NCBI RefSeq assembly: GCF_900110115.1
Contig: NZ_FOCM01000002.1
Coordinates: forward strand, 310,001-374,000
Length of the DNA stretch: 64,000 nt
Direction: 5' to 3'
Source: Palleronia pelagia
GTDB lineage: Bacteria > Pseudomonadota > Alphaproteobacteria > Rhodobacterales > Rhodobacteraceae
This document shows positions 48,028-56,277 of the stretch, piece after piece. Positions within the stretch are counted from its first letter, which is position 1. Each line of letters opens with the position of its first letter. The notes beneath the pieces were generated by a model that saw nothing but the letters and a program-made list of their open reading frames with translations, was not told the DNA's origin and did not search any database. Both the position numbers and the translations under genes were made by a program.

Positions 48028-50082
48028 ATGGCGGACCGACACGTTACGCATGCTTTGCGCGACACGGATGGCGACATCCTTGTCATCGGCAACAGCGAAG
48101 AAGGATGGGCGCGGGACGCGCGGTGGGCGATCCAGGATCTCCTGCTCAGGCGTCACAGCTACTTCGTGCACGGAACCGGTGGCAATCGGTTGGACGTGAT
48201 CGTCGTCGAAGCCCCTTCAGGTCATCACCTGCGGACCCGGCCGGATATTTCCGAAGCCAACAATCTCGACAACCTCGAAAGCTTCCTGCCGCCGGCCTGG
48301 GACATTCCCATCACCCATACCGAGATCTTCGCGATCCACGCCTGCCTGGTCCCGCACGGACCGGAAGGGCAGGTCCTGATATTCGGAGGCGACGAGCACG
48401 ATATGAGCCTGTCGGACATCGGCGCCTGGCGGAATACGCGCGTTTACGACATCGCATCGAACCGGATCCTGAGTAGCGAGTCCCCCGACGTCGATCTGTT
48501 CTGCTGCGGTCACGCGTTCCTGTCGAGCGGGCACCCCTTCGTCGCGGGGGGCACCGAGCTATGGCGCGGCCACCATGCCGGCGCGCATGAACAGCCGCGC
48601 GATCACTGGGGCGGCGCGCGCGAATCTGCCAGCTACAGTCTCAATTACGAATGGGCCGCACGCTCCGACATGCTGCCTCAGCCAGATCGCGAAGGAAACG
48701 TGGGCGGCGGGCGCTGGTATCCCACACTCATCACGCTTCCAAATGGCCGCATCCTCGCAGTCGGGGGGCATCCCAGCATTTCCGACCAGCGTCACGGTGC
48801 CTGGATGCCCGAAATCTACGATCCCGTCGCCAACACCTGGAGCTACGTGGGTGGATACTGGATCTACGTCAACTGGCGGGATGTCGAGGTCATCCGCGAG
48901 AGGCGCGAGGATGCGGAGGGCAACCCTGTCCTGGACGAAGACGGCGAGGAGATCTTCGATCCGGTGCTCGACGACGATGGCCAGCTTCAGGAGTTGTGGG
49001 AGTTCCCGGATGGCCAGGACCGACCCACGACGAACGCCAACCGCTCGGTCAATTATTTGTACTATCCTCGAATCTTCGTGGTTCCCGGCGGCCGTGTATT
49101 CCTCGCTTCGCCCAACGACGACTTCAGCCGGTTCTATGATACCGGCACGGGCCTTCTTTCAGGCCCCGAGATCGACCCGCCGGACAATGCGGGCATCCTC
49201 TACCGCGAGACCAACCACACCGCCGTCCTTCTACCGCTGTTGCCGGGCGACAACTACCGCCCCCACGTGCTGATGATGAACAACACCGGTAGCTATCGCA
49301 TTTCCCTGCCGCGCCCCGATCTCGAGGGCGGCACCCCTCTCGAAGATCTTGCCACCGCCGACCCGCCCGAATGGGTCGCGACCGCCCCGCGCGATTGGGA
49401 CGGCACGCCGCCGCTGCGTCACCACGGAGTCGCGACCCTGCTGCCCACGGGCGAGGTCTTCTTTTCCGGCGGGATCAACGAGGAGGGCGAGGCGGGCCTG
49501 AGCAACGAGAACGCGACGCTTCAGGGCGAAGTCTACACCCCCGCGATCGACTGGGAAGCGGACAGGATCGTGGTCCCCGAGGAAGAAGCGGACGGTCCTG
49601 CCATCACCGAAAGCTGGCGGACCGTCGCGCCGGCCTCGGTCGTGCGCAATTACCATTCCGTCGCGCTGCTTCTGCCCAACGGACGGGTTCTGACTGCAGG
49701 ATCCAACGTTGATGGCAGCTCAGGGGGCGACCATCTGAAGGAGTTCCAGATCGAAACCTATTCGCCGCCGTGGTTCTGGGACACGGGCCGCCCGGAGATT
49801 GACGACGCGCCGGGCAGCATTTCGTATGGCGAGGAGTTCCATATCGACACGACCGCACGCGACCGCATCGAACGCGCCGCGCTGATGCGCTGCGGAACGG
49901 TCACCCACGCATGGGACGGCGACCAGCGCTATGTCGGGCTCGATTTTTCCGTCACGAGCACCGGCCTGCGCCTGACCGCACCGCCCGACGGCACGATCGC
50001 GCCGCCCGGGCCCTACATGCTCTGGATCATCGCCGAGGGGGACCTGCCCTGCCAGCAGGCACCCTTCGTGATCCTGAACTGA
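48028..50082 (+). CDS. Copper radical oxidase (galactose/glyoxal oxidase family) without signal peptide
   Basis: 684 residues, kelch-type propeller followed by the galactose-oxidase early-set (DUF1929) domain from about residue 590. The copper site is complete: Cys159 (LFCCGHAFLSSG) for the thioether with Tyr231 (GGRWYPTLITLPNGR), Tyr542 and His543 (RNYHSVALLLPNGR), and His627 (TVTHAWDGDQR). The family oxidises primary alcohols or aldehydes with oxygen, releasing hydrogen peroxide. Secreted relatives carry a signal peptide; here AGGGAG places the start at MADRHVTHAL, with no hydrophobic leader. Reading further back adds only polar residues. It is a single gene after a 313-base gap. Confidence 0.85.
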   Translation: MADRHVTHALRDTDGDILVIGNSEEGWARDARWAIQDLLLRRHSYFVHGTGGNRLDVIVVEAPSGHHLRTRPDISEANNLDNLESFLPPAWDIPITHTEIFAIHACLVPHGPEGQVLIFGGDEHDMSLSDIGAWRNTRVYDIASNRILSSESPDVDLFCCGHAFLSSGHPFVAGGTELWRGHHAGAHEQPRDHWGGARESASYSLNYEWAARSDMLPQPDREGNVGGGRWYPTLITLPNGRILAVGGHPSISDQRHGAWMPEIYDPVANTWSYVGGYWIYVNWRDVEVIRERREDAEGNPVLDEDGEEIFDPVLDDDGQLQELWEFPDGQDRPTTNANRSVNYLYYPRIFVVPGGRVFLASPNDDFSRFYDTGTGLLSGPEIDPPDNAGILYRETNHTAVLLPLLPGDNYRPHVLMMNNTGSYRISLPRPDLEGGTPLEDLATADPPEWVATAPRDWDGTPPLRHHGVATLLPTGEVFFSGGINEEGEAGLSNENATLQGEVYTPAIDWEADRIVVPEEEADGPAITESWRTVAPASVVRNYHSVALLLPNGRVLTAGSNVDGSSGGDHLKEFQIETYSPPWFWDTGRPEIDDAPGSISYGEEFHIDTTARDRIERAALMRCGTVTHAWDGDQRYVGLDFSVTSTGLRLTAPPDGTIAPPGPYMLWIIAEGDLPCQQAPFVILN

Positions 50083-50221
50083 ACGGCATGTCGTGCGGTC
50101 CCGTCACGGCAACCGCACCCACGAATCCGTGTCGGACACCCGGCAGACCGGTGCGCATCTATGATAGAATATCGATCTGGCGACCATTGGTCCGGACCAT
50201 CAAAACAGGGGAGGCGCCGAC

Positions 50222-50509
50222 ATGGCCAAGGGGTATCTGATTGCACATATCCGGGTTCACGACAGCGAGGCATTCGAAGAGTTCAAGAAGCTCTCAGGCG
50301 CCGCCATCGCGGCCCATAACGGCAAGGTTCTGGTTCGAAACCCCGATCCCGACCATCGGGAGGGCGGCGCACAGGGATTGGCGATCGTGATCGAATTCGA
50401 AGACCTTGCATCCGCCCGATCATTCTACGAGTCCGAAGCCTATACCGAGGCGCGGGCCGTGAGAGAGAAGATCGCGGACACGGATCTCATCCTGGTAGAA
50501 GGTCTTTGA
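50222..50509 (+). CDS. DUF1330 domain protein
   Basis: 95 residues, ferredoxin-like alpha-beta barrel of the DUF1330 family (KGYLIAHIRVHDSEAFEEFK, LVRNPDP, AIVIEFEDLASARSFYESEA). GGGGAGG lies upstream of the ATG. The biochemical role of the family is unknown; members are small dimeric cytoplasmic proteins. It stands alone between the oxidase and a convergent methyltransferase gene. Confidence 0.9.
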   Translation: MAKGYLIAHIRVHDSEAFEEFKKLSGAAIAAHNGKVLVRNPDPDHREGGAQGLAIVIEFEDLASARSFYESEAYTEARAVREKIADTDLILVEGL

Positions 50510-50561
50510 ACAACCGCCTTGCGCTCGCCGTGGCGGCACGTTGGCCCAGCGGTTGCAGGGG

Positions 50562-51212
50562 TCAGCTCACCCTGCAAAGCGTGTGGATGACCTTTATCTC
50601 CTTCCCGAAATCGTCGTTTCCGGGAAGATAGTCCATCGGCTCGCTGATCTCGAGCACGGTCCAGATGCCTTCAGTGGCGATCGCCTCGATGGCCTTGGCG
50701 AAGTCGCGTTCCGCCCAGCGGTCGGTCCGCTGGGTGAACGTGACGACGCCGCCGGGGCGTGTGCATCGGCACATGTCGCGCAGCAGATCGGCCGCGTCTT
50801 CGATATAGGTCAACACGCCAATGCATGCGGCGGCGGCCACCGCGTTGCCCTCGACAGGCAGCGGAAGCCTTTGCAGATCATGCGCGACCAGCCGCTCGTA
50901 GAGATCCAGATCCCCCGCCCGTCGCAAGCTTTCGGCCGAGATATCCAACCCGGTCATCCGGAACGCGCCTTGTCGGGCCATGGCCTGACCGAACAGCCCG
51001 GTTCCGCAGCCCACGTCCAGGACGGCGTCGCCCGGTGTCAGGTGGACGGCGAGACGTTCTGCGGCGACAGACGGCGCCTGGTAGTTCCAGGCCTTCAGCG
51101 TGTCGTCATAGGTCGCGGCCCAGTCGTCGTAGTAGCCGGACACCGCATGAACATCCGTTGAGCCGTTCCTCAGGTCAAACGACTGCGCACGTTCGGACTT
51201 CTCGGATGCCAT
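50562..51212 (-). CDS. Class I SAM-dependent methyltransferase
   Basis: 216 residues. Motif I is AVLDVGCGTGLFGQAMARQG, an acidic end of strand 2 follows (GLDIS), and CIGVLTYIEDAADLLRDMCR is the post-motif region. YYDDWAATYDDTLKAWNYQA near the N terminus is shared with WBSCR27/DUF-type methyltransferases. The substrate is unknown and there is no operon partner. Confidence 0.88.
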   Translation of the reverse strand: MASEKSERAQSFDLRNGSTDVHAVSGYYDDWAATYDDTLKAWNYQAPSVAAERLAVHLTPGDAVLDVGCGTGLFGQAMARQGAFRMTGLDISAESLRRAGDLDLYERLVAHDLQRLPLPVEGNAVAAAACIGVLTYIEDAADLLRDMCRCTRPGGVVTFTQRTDRWAERDFAKAIEAIATEGIWTVLEISEPMDYLPGNDDFGKEIKVIHTLCRVS

Positions 51213-51332
51213 CTGATGGTCCTACCATTCCAGTTCTCCCGGAGGGTCCCACGCAATCGGCGGGGCCGCAATGTCGATGATCGTGGCTCCGGCGGCTGAC
51301 AGGCCACCTGACCGGCCGCGCCCATCTGTTCG

Positions 51333-51518
51333 TCAGGCGCCCGTTCCGTAGGGCCAGATTAGACCAAGGATAAACAGCAGGATGAACATACCCACGAATT
51401 TGTAGAGCGTCTTGCGGCCCTTCGAAGCGCCTTCGAATGCCGCGGTGTGATCCACGATCCAAAGAATCAGGAGGACGATCAAGCCCGTCGCGATCATTTG
51501 CGGAATATCGAAGACCAT
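51333..51518 (-). CDS. Small two-helix membrane protein
   Basis: 61 residues. Two hydrophobic helices (MIATGLIVLLILWIVDHTAA; FVGMFILLFILGLIWPYG) are joined by a basic loop (SKGRKTLYK). The ATG at 51518 has AAAGG upstream and lies 7 bases after the next membrane protein gene on this strand, so the two are co-transcribed. No family recognised. Confidence 0.65.
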   Translation of the reverse strand: MVFDIPQMIATGLIVLLILWIVDHTAAFEGASKGRKTLYKFVGMFILLFILGLIWPYGTGA

Positions 51519-51525
51519 GGCGTTT

Positions 51526-51816
51526 CTACCTTTCTTTGGTATTTCCAATACGGCCGGCCCCGCCGAAGGACCGGCAGAGGACGTAGAGGATGACAAGGTT
51601 CAGGGCCGGTGCGAGGACCGCCAGCCACGACCTTGCCCCCTCCGGCGCGCCGCCCGTGAACCAAATCCACGGCAGGCCCAGCGGCATGAGGAAGACGCCC
51701 GCGAGAGGATCGCGCGCCTGGCCGAGCAGGCCGAACGTTCCGATCAGGAACAAGGCCAACGCCATGCAATAAAGGGCGCCGAAGAGACCGAGCAGCCATT
51801 TGCATATCCCGGCCAT
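51526..51816 (-). CDS. Small membrane protein of unknown function
   Basis: 96 residues with three hydrophobic stretches (CKWLLGLFGALYCMALALFL, MPLGLPWIWFTGG, SWLAVLAPALNLVILYVLCR) and a polar tail. The start at 51816 is 8 bases after the upstream lipoprotein gene stop; a longer upstream reading in this frame is Arg-rich and overlaps that gene, so it is not used. It belongs to the leftward run of small envelope genes. Confidence 0.65.
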   Translation of the reverse strand: MAGICKWLLGLFGALYCMALALFLIGTFGLLGQARDPLAGVFLMPLGLPWIWFTGGAPEGARSWLAVLAPALNLVILYVLCRSFGGAGRIGNTKER

Positions 51817-51824
51817 CTCGGCGC

Positions 51825-52127
51825 TCAGTTCGCGTACTCGCTGAACACGGTGTAGCTGCCGTCGTCTTCGATGCGACATCCGTAGCTTGCGCCCGCGACG
51901 TTCAATCCGATGAACGGTCGATTTTCGGGGCCGACGCTGATCGGCGCGCGGGCGACAATGGCGGATTGCGGCGCGCCGGTCAGGCGCACGGCTTGCGCGA
52001 TACACGACTCTTTCATTCCGGGCGGGGTGCTCACCGGGCCAGATATGGGCGGCCCCTCCACGATGCAGCCGGAAAGCACCCCGACGAGAGCAAAAAGTCG
52101 AACCGCACGTGACAGGCGTTCGGTCAT
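51825..52127 (-). CDS. Small lipoprotein, paralogous to the next gene upstream
   Basis: 100 residues. A short basic N terminus is followed by a hydrophobic stretch ending in the lipobox LSGC (Cys ~21). After a Pro/Ser-rich spacer comes a compact domain, CIAQAVRLTGAPQSAIVARA, with a C-terminal YGCRIEDDGSYTVF. GGAGGAGC precedes the start at 52127. The domain resembles the neighbouring lipoprotein's in length and in the aromatic-x-Cys-x4-D-G motif, so both likely arose by duplication. It is anchored in the envelope; the function is unknown. Confidence 0.75.
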   Translation of the reverse strand: MTERLSRAVRLFALVGVLSGCIVEGPPISGPVSTPPGMKESCIAQAVRLTGAPQSAIVARAPISVGPENRPFIGLNVAGASYGCRIEDDGSYTVFSEYAN

Positions 52128-52170
52128 CCTAAGCTCCTCCATGTTGGCGATGCGGTAAACCGCGATTGGA

Positions 52171-52509
52171 TCAGAGCGCGCCCTCGCTGCCCATGAACAT
52201 CAGCGACGGGTTGGTGCCGTCGTCGGAGACCAGGCACCGCCAAGGGGCTCCGTTCTCGCCGACACGCATGTAGACGGCAGAGTTTGCTTCCGAAAACTCG
52301 GAGCCGACGACCCTGACCCCGCCGGTTGTTTGCGCGCTCAATTGCTGGCGGCAAGCGGCAACTGCGGCGTCGCTTGCACCGAACGACCCCTCGATGAAGG
52401 GCGGCGAACTGGACGCGACCGGCATGGACGATCCGCCCGTGTCCTCGACACACCCTGCAAGGGCGAAGAGCGCGACTGAACCGCAAGCGACATTCTGAAA
52501 ACGGGACAT
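52171..52509 (-). CDS. Small lipoprotein, paralogous to the downstream gene
   Basis: 112 residues with lipobox FALAGC (Cys ~20). A Ser/Pro-rich linker leads to a C-terminal domain with VAACRQQLSAQTTGGVRVVG, AVYMRVGENGAPWRCLVSDD and a hydrophobic end. The W-R-C-L-V-S-D-D-G motif corresponds to Y-G-C-R-I-E-D-D-G in the next lipoprotein. AAAGGA lies 8-9 bases before the chosen ATG at 52509; an ATG at 52542 has no ribosome site. Confidence 0.75.
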   Translation of the reverse strand: MSRFQNVACGSVALFALAGCVEDTGGSSMPVASSSPPFIEGSFGASDAAVAACRQQLSAQTTGGVRVVGSEFSEANSAVYMRVGENGAPWRCLVSDDGTNPSLMFMGSEGAL

Positions 52510-52554
52510 TCTGAAATCCTTTTGCTGTTTCTCATAATTCACGGATGATCGCCG

Positions 52555-53862
52555 CTATTCGACACCGACGATCACGTTGAACCTTTCAGGCCCTCCCCCC
52601 CTGTTGCTGACCTCGATCCTGTGGTCGCCGGATTGCCAAAGCTGCCCGCGATACCCCTTCGCGGCCGTGCCCTCATCCAGCAGGCTTCCATCGGGGTTGA
52701 GCAGACGCCACGCCACGCCGGTTCCGGACGATGCAACCCGCAGGTAAAGATCCTGCCCTGCCATGGCCCCGAGCAGGTAGCCGACGCTCGTTTCCGGACC
52801 GAGACGCTCGGAGAATTCCGTGCCGGCCGTTCCGGCGCCGAAGCTAATCCGCGTCGCGCCGGACGCACCGGCCGCCGGCGCCGTGGCGCCATGCCCCGAT
52901 ATGTACCGCGCATTGATCCAGCCGCGCTCTTGCATATCCGTCAGCATTTCGATCTGGCACCAGCGCGACTGGCCGCGGGTTTCGCACCCCAGCGCAACGA
53001 CCCGGTCACCGTTCCCAAGCGCCCCGACGATCGGGCTCCCGGTTCCCGGACCGGCGCGCACGTTCAGAATGTCGTTCGGGGGAACGTGCCAGATGGTCAC
53101 GACCTCGCCCGATGCGGCGGGCGGTGGTGCCGGGGCCGGGGCGCCCAGCCTCGGCAAGGCCAGGTAGCGGGCCGAGGCCCACCCCCGCAACCCACCGCTC
53201 TCGGCCTGGATCTCGCACCATTGCCGACCGTCCGATATCGTGCAGCCGCCGACATTGGCGACGCTGACGCCATTGGCCAGTGTGCCGACCAACCGGGCCG
53301 AGGGGCGCGGGGCGTCCCGGATGTTCAGGCGCCCGTTCGCGTCGGACAGGCGCACCACGAAGATATCTTCCTCGGGAAGCAGGTCGGGACCCGACGCGCT
53401 GCTCCCCGACGAACCGCCCGAACCGGGTCCGATAAAGACATTGATCGAATAACCCACTGTCCTGTTCGCATCCTTGTCGTTGCCCAGCAGGTACACGCGG
53501 ATGGCCCAGTCCCCGTCGCGGGGCACGATGACCTCGGCGCGGCGGTCATCATCTTCGCTGCCGATGTAGGGGCCGCCGAAATCCAAGTCCGCCGGAAGAA
53601 TGTTGAAGAAAGCGCTGCCGTGGCCGTTCGTGCCGGTCGCGGCAAGCGAGACGACCATCTCCTGCCCGCCGCGGGCATTGACGATGTAATCGATGTATTC
53701 GTGACCGGTGATCGTGCCGTTGATCTCGGCGCTGGACGCACCGGCGGCGAAACTCACGGCAACACGGTCCTGGGCCGAAAGCGAATGCGTTGCAACAAGC
53801 CACAGCGCCAGCGCGCCGGTGACCGCCTGCCGAAGGGAAGTCGATGTCCGGGCGCTCACCAT
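52555..53862 (-). CDS. Exported protein with two SH3b domains
   Basis: 435 residues with a signal peptide (cleavage near THSLSAQ). Residues ~35-150 form a beta-rich domain (ITGHEYIDYIVNARGGQEMV, GDWAIRVYLLGNDKDANRTV) like the pre-peptidase C-terminal type. Two bacterial SH3 domains follow: GRLNIRDAPRPSARLVGTLA ... RQWCEIQ ... GWASARYLAL and DILNVRAGPGTGSPIVGALG ... RWCQIEM ... GWINARYI. A C-terminal domain (~350-435) resembles the first (YLLGAMAGQDLYLRVASSG, GYRGQLWQSGDHRIEVSN). GGAGG precedes the start at 53862. It probably binds cell-wall or envelope polymers and heads the leftward lipoprotein/membrane gene run. Confidence 0.85.
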   Translation of the reverse strand: MVSARTSTSLRQAVTGALALWLVATHSLSAQDRVAVSFAAGASSAEINGTITGHEYIDYIVNARGGQEMVVSLAATGTNGHGSAFFNILPADLDFGGPYIGSEDDDRRAEVIVPRDGDWAIRVYLLGNDKDANRTVGYSINVFIGPGSGGSSGSSASGPDLLPEEDIFVVRLSDANGRLNIRDAPRPSARLVGTLANGVSVANVGGCTISDGRQWCEIQAESGGLRGWASARYLALPRLGAPAPAPPPAASGEVVTIWHVPPNDILNVRAGPGTGSPIVGALGNGDRVVALGCETRGQSRWCQIEMLTDMQERGWINARYISGHGATAPAAGASGATRISFGAGTAGTEFSERLGPETSVGYLLGAMAGQDLYLRVASSGTGVAWRLLNPDGSLLDEGTAAKGYRGQLWQSGDHRIEVSNRGGGPERFNVIVGVE

Positions 53863-54071
53863 CACGGCGAAACCTCCATCGAATCGTTCCTTTGCCGATG
53901 ATGATACCACGCAAAACGCTTCCAATTCGGGACTTTCTGCATCGCGATCCGGTGGCGGTCACGTTGCCGTCGCCGGCAGCCGGTTTCGATCATCGGGGCG
54001 TTCAAGCGGGACAGGCGCTCCTGCGCGGGCTAACATGGGATGCGCGCATCGGGCACCGCGGGGACGAATGT

Positions 54072-55118
54072 ATGCAGGATCGGATCGACAACCCGTTTCG
54101 CGGGCGGGGCCTGCCTGGCCTCGGGCCGCTTCCAATCAGCACGACCGATGGCGTCGCCAGGCTTCTTTCGCGATGCCCTGTTCATAACGAGACCCCGCTG
54201 TTCGAGATGCCCGGGCTCGCCCGCCGGGCCGGGGTCGACCGGGTGTCCGTGAAGGACGAACGCCCGCGCATGGGGCTGGGCAGTTTCAAGGCGCTTGGCG
54301 CCGCACACGCCATCGCCCGCGCCGCCGCGGAGACTGTCGAGGGGGGCGACTGGGCGCGGGCGCTGGAAGGGCATGTCTTCGTCACCGCGAGCGCGGGGAA
54401 CCATGGCCTTTCGGTAGCTGCGGGCGCCCGCGTCTTCGGTGCGCGGGCGGTCGTGTTCCTGGCGCGAACCGTGCCCGACAGCTTCGCCGCCGCGCTTGCC
54501 GCTAAAGGCGCAGAGCCGGTGAGGGCTGGCGCCACCTACGAGGAGTCGATGGAGGCCGCCGAAAAGGTGGCCACGGACAACGGCTGGACCCTGCTCTCGG
54601 ACTCGTCCTGGCCGGGCTACACCGATTGGCCCCGGCGGGTCATGGAGGGGTACCTGCAAATGGCGGCCGAAGCGGTCGGGCAGATCGCCGCTCCGCCGAC
54701 GCACGTTCTGCTTCAGGCCGGGGTCGGGGGCATGGCGGCGGCGGTCGCCGCTCATCTGCGCTTGGTCTGGGGCGATGCTCCGCGGATCGTCATCATCGAA
54801 CCGGCGACGGCGCCGGCCCTTCTCGACAGCATCCGGGGCGAGCGGGTCGTGACCTCACGGGGCCCGCCCTCCTGCATGGGGCGGCTCGACTGCAAGACGC
54901 CATCGCTCATCGCCCTCGCCGGCCTGTCGCGGGATGCCGACCAGTTCGTCACGCTGGCCGATGACGAGGTCGAGGAGGCCATCCGGACGCTGGCCGCCGG
55001 GGGGCTCGAGACGTCGCCATCGGGCGGCGCGGGGCTGGCCGCCTTGCTGTGCGGCCTGAAATTGGGACCGGAGGCGCGCGTCCTGGCCTTCGTCACCGAA
55101 GGCGCGGTGGATGGCTAG
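54072..55118 (+). CDS. PLP-dependent ammonia-lyase, diaminopropionate ammonia-lyase-like
   Basis: 348 residues, fold type II. The PLP Lys73 is in GLGSFKALGAAHA after VKDERPRMGLG, which is the DpaL-type pattern. The phosphate loop is SAGNHGLSVAAGARVFGA, LLQAGVGGMAAAVAA is the second glycine loop, and ETSPSGGAGLAALL lies near the end. It is about 50 residues shorter than E. coli DpaL, and no better upstream start is visible. The family removes ammonia from 2,3-diaminopropionate or related amino acids. It overlaps the M24 peptidase gene by 8 bases. The actual substrate is unknown. Confidence 0.82.
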   Translation: MQDRIDNPFRGRGLPGLGPLPISTTDGVARLLSRCPVHNETPLFEMPGLARRAGVDRVSVKDERPRMGLGSFKALGAAHAIARAAAETVEGGDWARALEGHVFVTASAGNHGLSVAAGARVFGARAVVFLARTVPDSFAAALAAKGAEPVRAGATYEESMEAAEKVATDNGWTLLSDSSWPGYTDWPRRVMEGYLQMAAEAVGQIAAPPTHVLLQAGVGGMAAAVAAHLRLVWGDAPRIVIIEPATAPALLDSIRGERVVTSRGPPSCMGRLDCKTPSLIALAGLSRDADQFVTLADDEVEEAIRTLAAGGLETSPSGGAGLAALLCGLKLGPEARVLAFVTEGAVDG

Positions 55119-56277
55119 ACGCTCCATGACGTTTCGGGCCAGCGAATTCGAGGGCCGCGCCGACCGGCTGCAAAGGCAGATGGCGGAGTGCGACCTCGCC
55201 GCAATCCTGCTGACCACGCCCGCCGACATCTTCTACGTCACTGGATTCCTCACGCGCTTTTGGGAGAGCCCAACCCGGCCCTGGTTCGTCGTCGTACCGC
55301 GCGCGGGCGACCCCGTGGCGGTGATCCCTTCCATCGGGGCCGACCTGATGGGACAGACCTGGATCGACGACATTCGCACGTGGGACTCTCCCGATCCCGA
55401 CGACGACGGCGTGACGCTTCTGGCCGATACGCTTGCCGAACTGACCGGACCGGGAGCAGCCATCGGGCTTCCCTCGGGACCCGAGACGCATGTGCGGATG
55501 CCCAGAGCGGACCTGTTTCGCCTGGAAGATGCGATCGCGCCGCGCCGTCTGGTCGACGCCACCGCCGCGGTGCAAAGGGTGCGCGAGATCAAGAGCGCGG
55601 CCGAGATCGACAAGATCCGCGCCGCCTGCGACGTCGCCGGACGGGCCTTCGATCGCGTGCCGCACTTCGTCCACGCGGGCATGCCCATCGGCGACGTGTT
55701 CGGCGCGTTCCAGATCGCGCTCCTGGAGGCAGGCGCCGGCTGGGTCGGCTACATCGCGGGCGCCGCCGGACAGGGCGGCTACGGCAACGTCATCTCGGCC
55801 GCCGCCACCGGTCCGCTGGTTCCGGGGGATGTCCTGATGCTCGACACCGGCGTGGTCCGCGACGGGTATTACTGCGATTTCGACAGGAACTTCGCGGTCG
55901 GCCCCGCCAGCGCCGACGCTGGCCGCGCCCATCACGCCCTGTGGCGGGCGACCGAAGAGGCGCTGACCGGTATCCGGCCCGGCATGCGGGCCTGCGACAT
56001 GCACGCGATGCTGGCACGGAGCATCACCCGACACGGGGCGGAACCGGCGGGCGGGCGGCTTGGTCACGGGGTAGGCGTGGCGCTGACCGAGTGGCCCTCG
56101 TTCACCGCGCGCGATGAAACCGTGCTGCGCGAGGGCATGGTCCTGGCGATCGAGCCGGGGGCGGTCGTGGCGCCGGGGCGCATCCTGGTGCACGAAGAGA
56201 ACGTGGTGCTGCGGGCGGATGGCTGCGAGCTTTTGTCGCCGCGCGCGCCAGCCGAGCTGCCGGAGCTGTCCGCATGA
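55111..56277 (+). CDS. M24 family metallopeptidase (Xaa-Pro dipeptidase/ectoine hydrolase-like)
   Basis: 388 residues. The creatinase-type N-terminal domain (FYVTGFLTRFWESPTRPWFV) is followed by the pita-bread catalytic domain. Its metal ligands appear in order as Asp in LMLDTGVVRDGYYCDFDRN (both Asp residues), His in GGRLGHGVGVALTEWP, Glu in LAIEPGAVV and Glu in VHEENVVL. The family cleaves X-Pro bonds, creatine or the ectoine ring. The association with an ammonia-lyase and an Asp/Glu-racemase-like protein resembles the ectoine utilisation layout without being identical. It overlaps both neighbours. Confidence 0.9.
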   Translation: MARRSMTFRASEFEGRADRLQRQMAECDLAAILLTTPADIFYVTGFLTRFWESPTRPWFVVVPRAGDPVAVIPSIGADLMGQTWIDDIRTWDSPDPDDDGVTLLADTLAELTGPGAAIGLPSGPETHVRMPRADLFRLEDAIAPRRLVDATAAVQRVREIKSAAEIDKIRAACDVAGRAFDRVPHFVHAGMPIGDVFGAFQIALLEAGAGWVGYIAGAAGQGGYGNVISAAATGPLVPGDVLMLDTGVVRDGYYCDFDRNFAVGPASADAGRAHHALWRATEEALTGIRPGMRACDMHAMLARSITRHGAEPAGGRLGHGVGVALTEWPSFTARDETVLREGMVLAIEPGAVVAPGRILVHEENVVLRADGCELLSPRAPAELPELSA

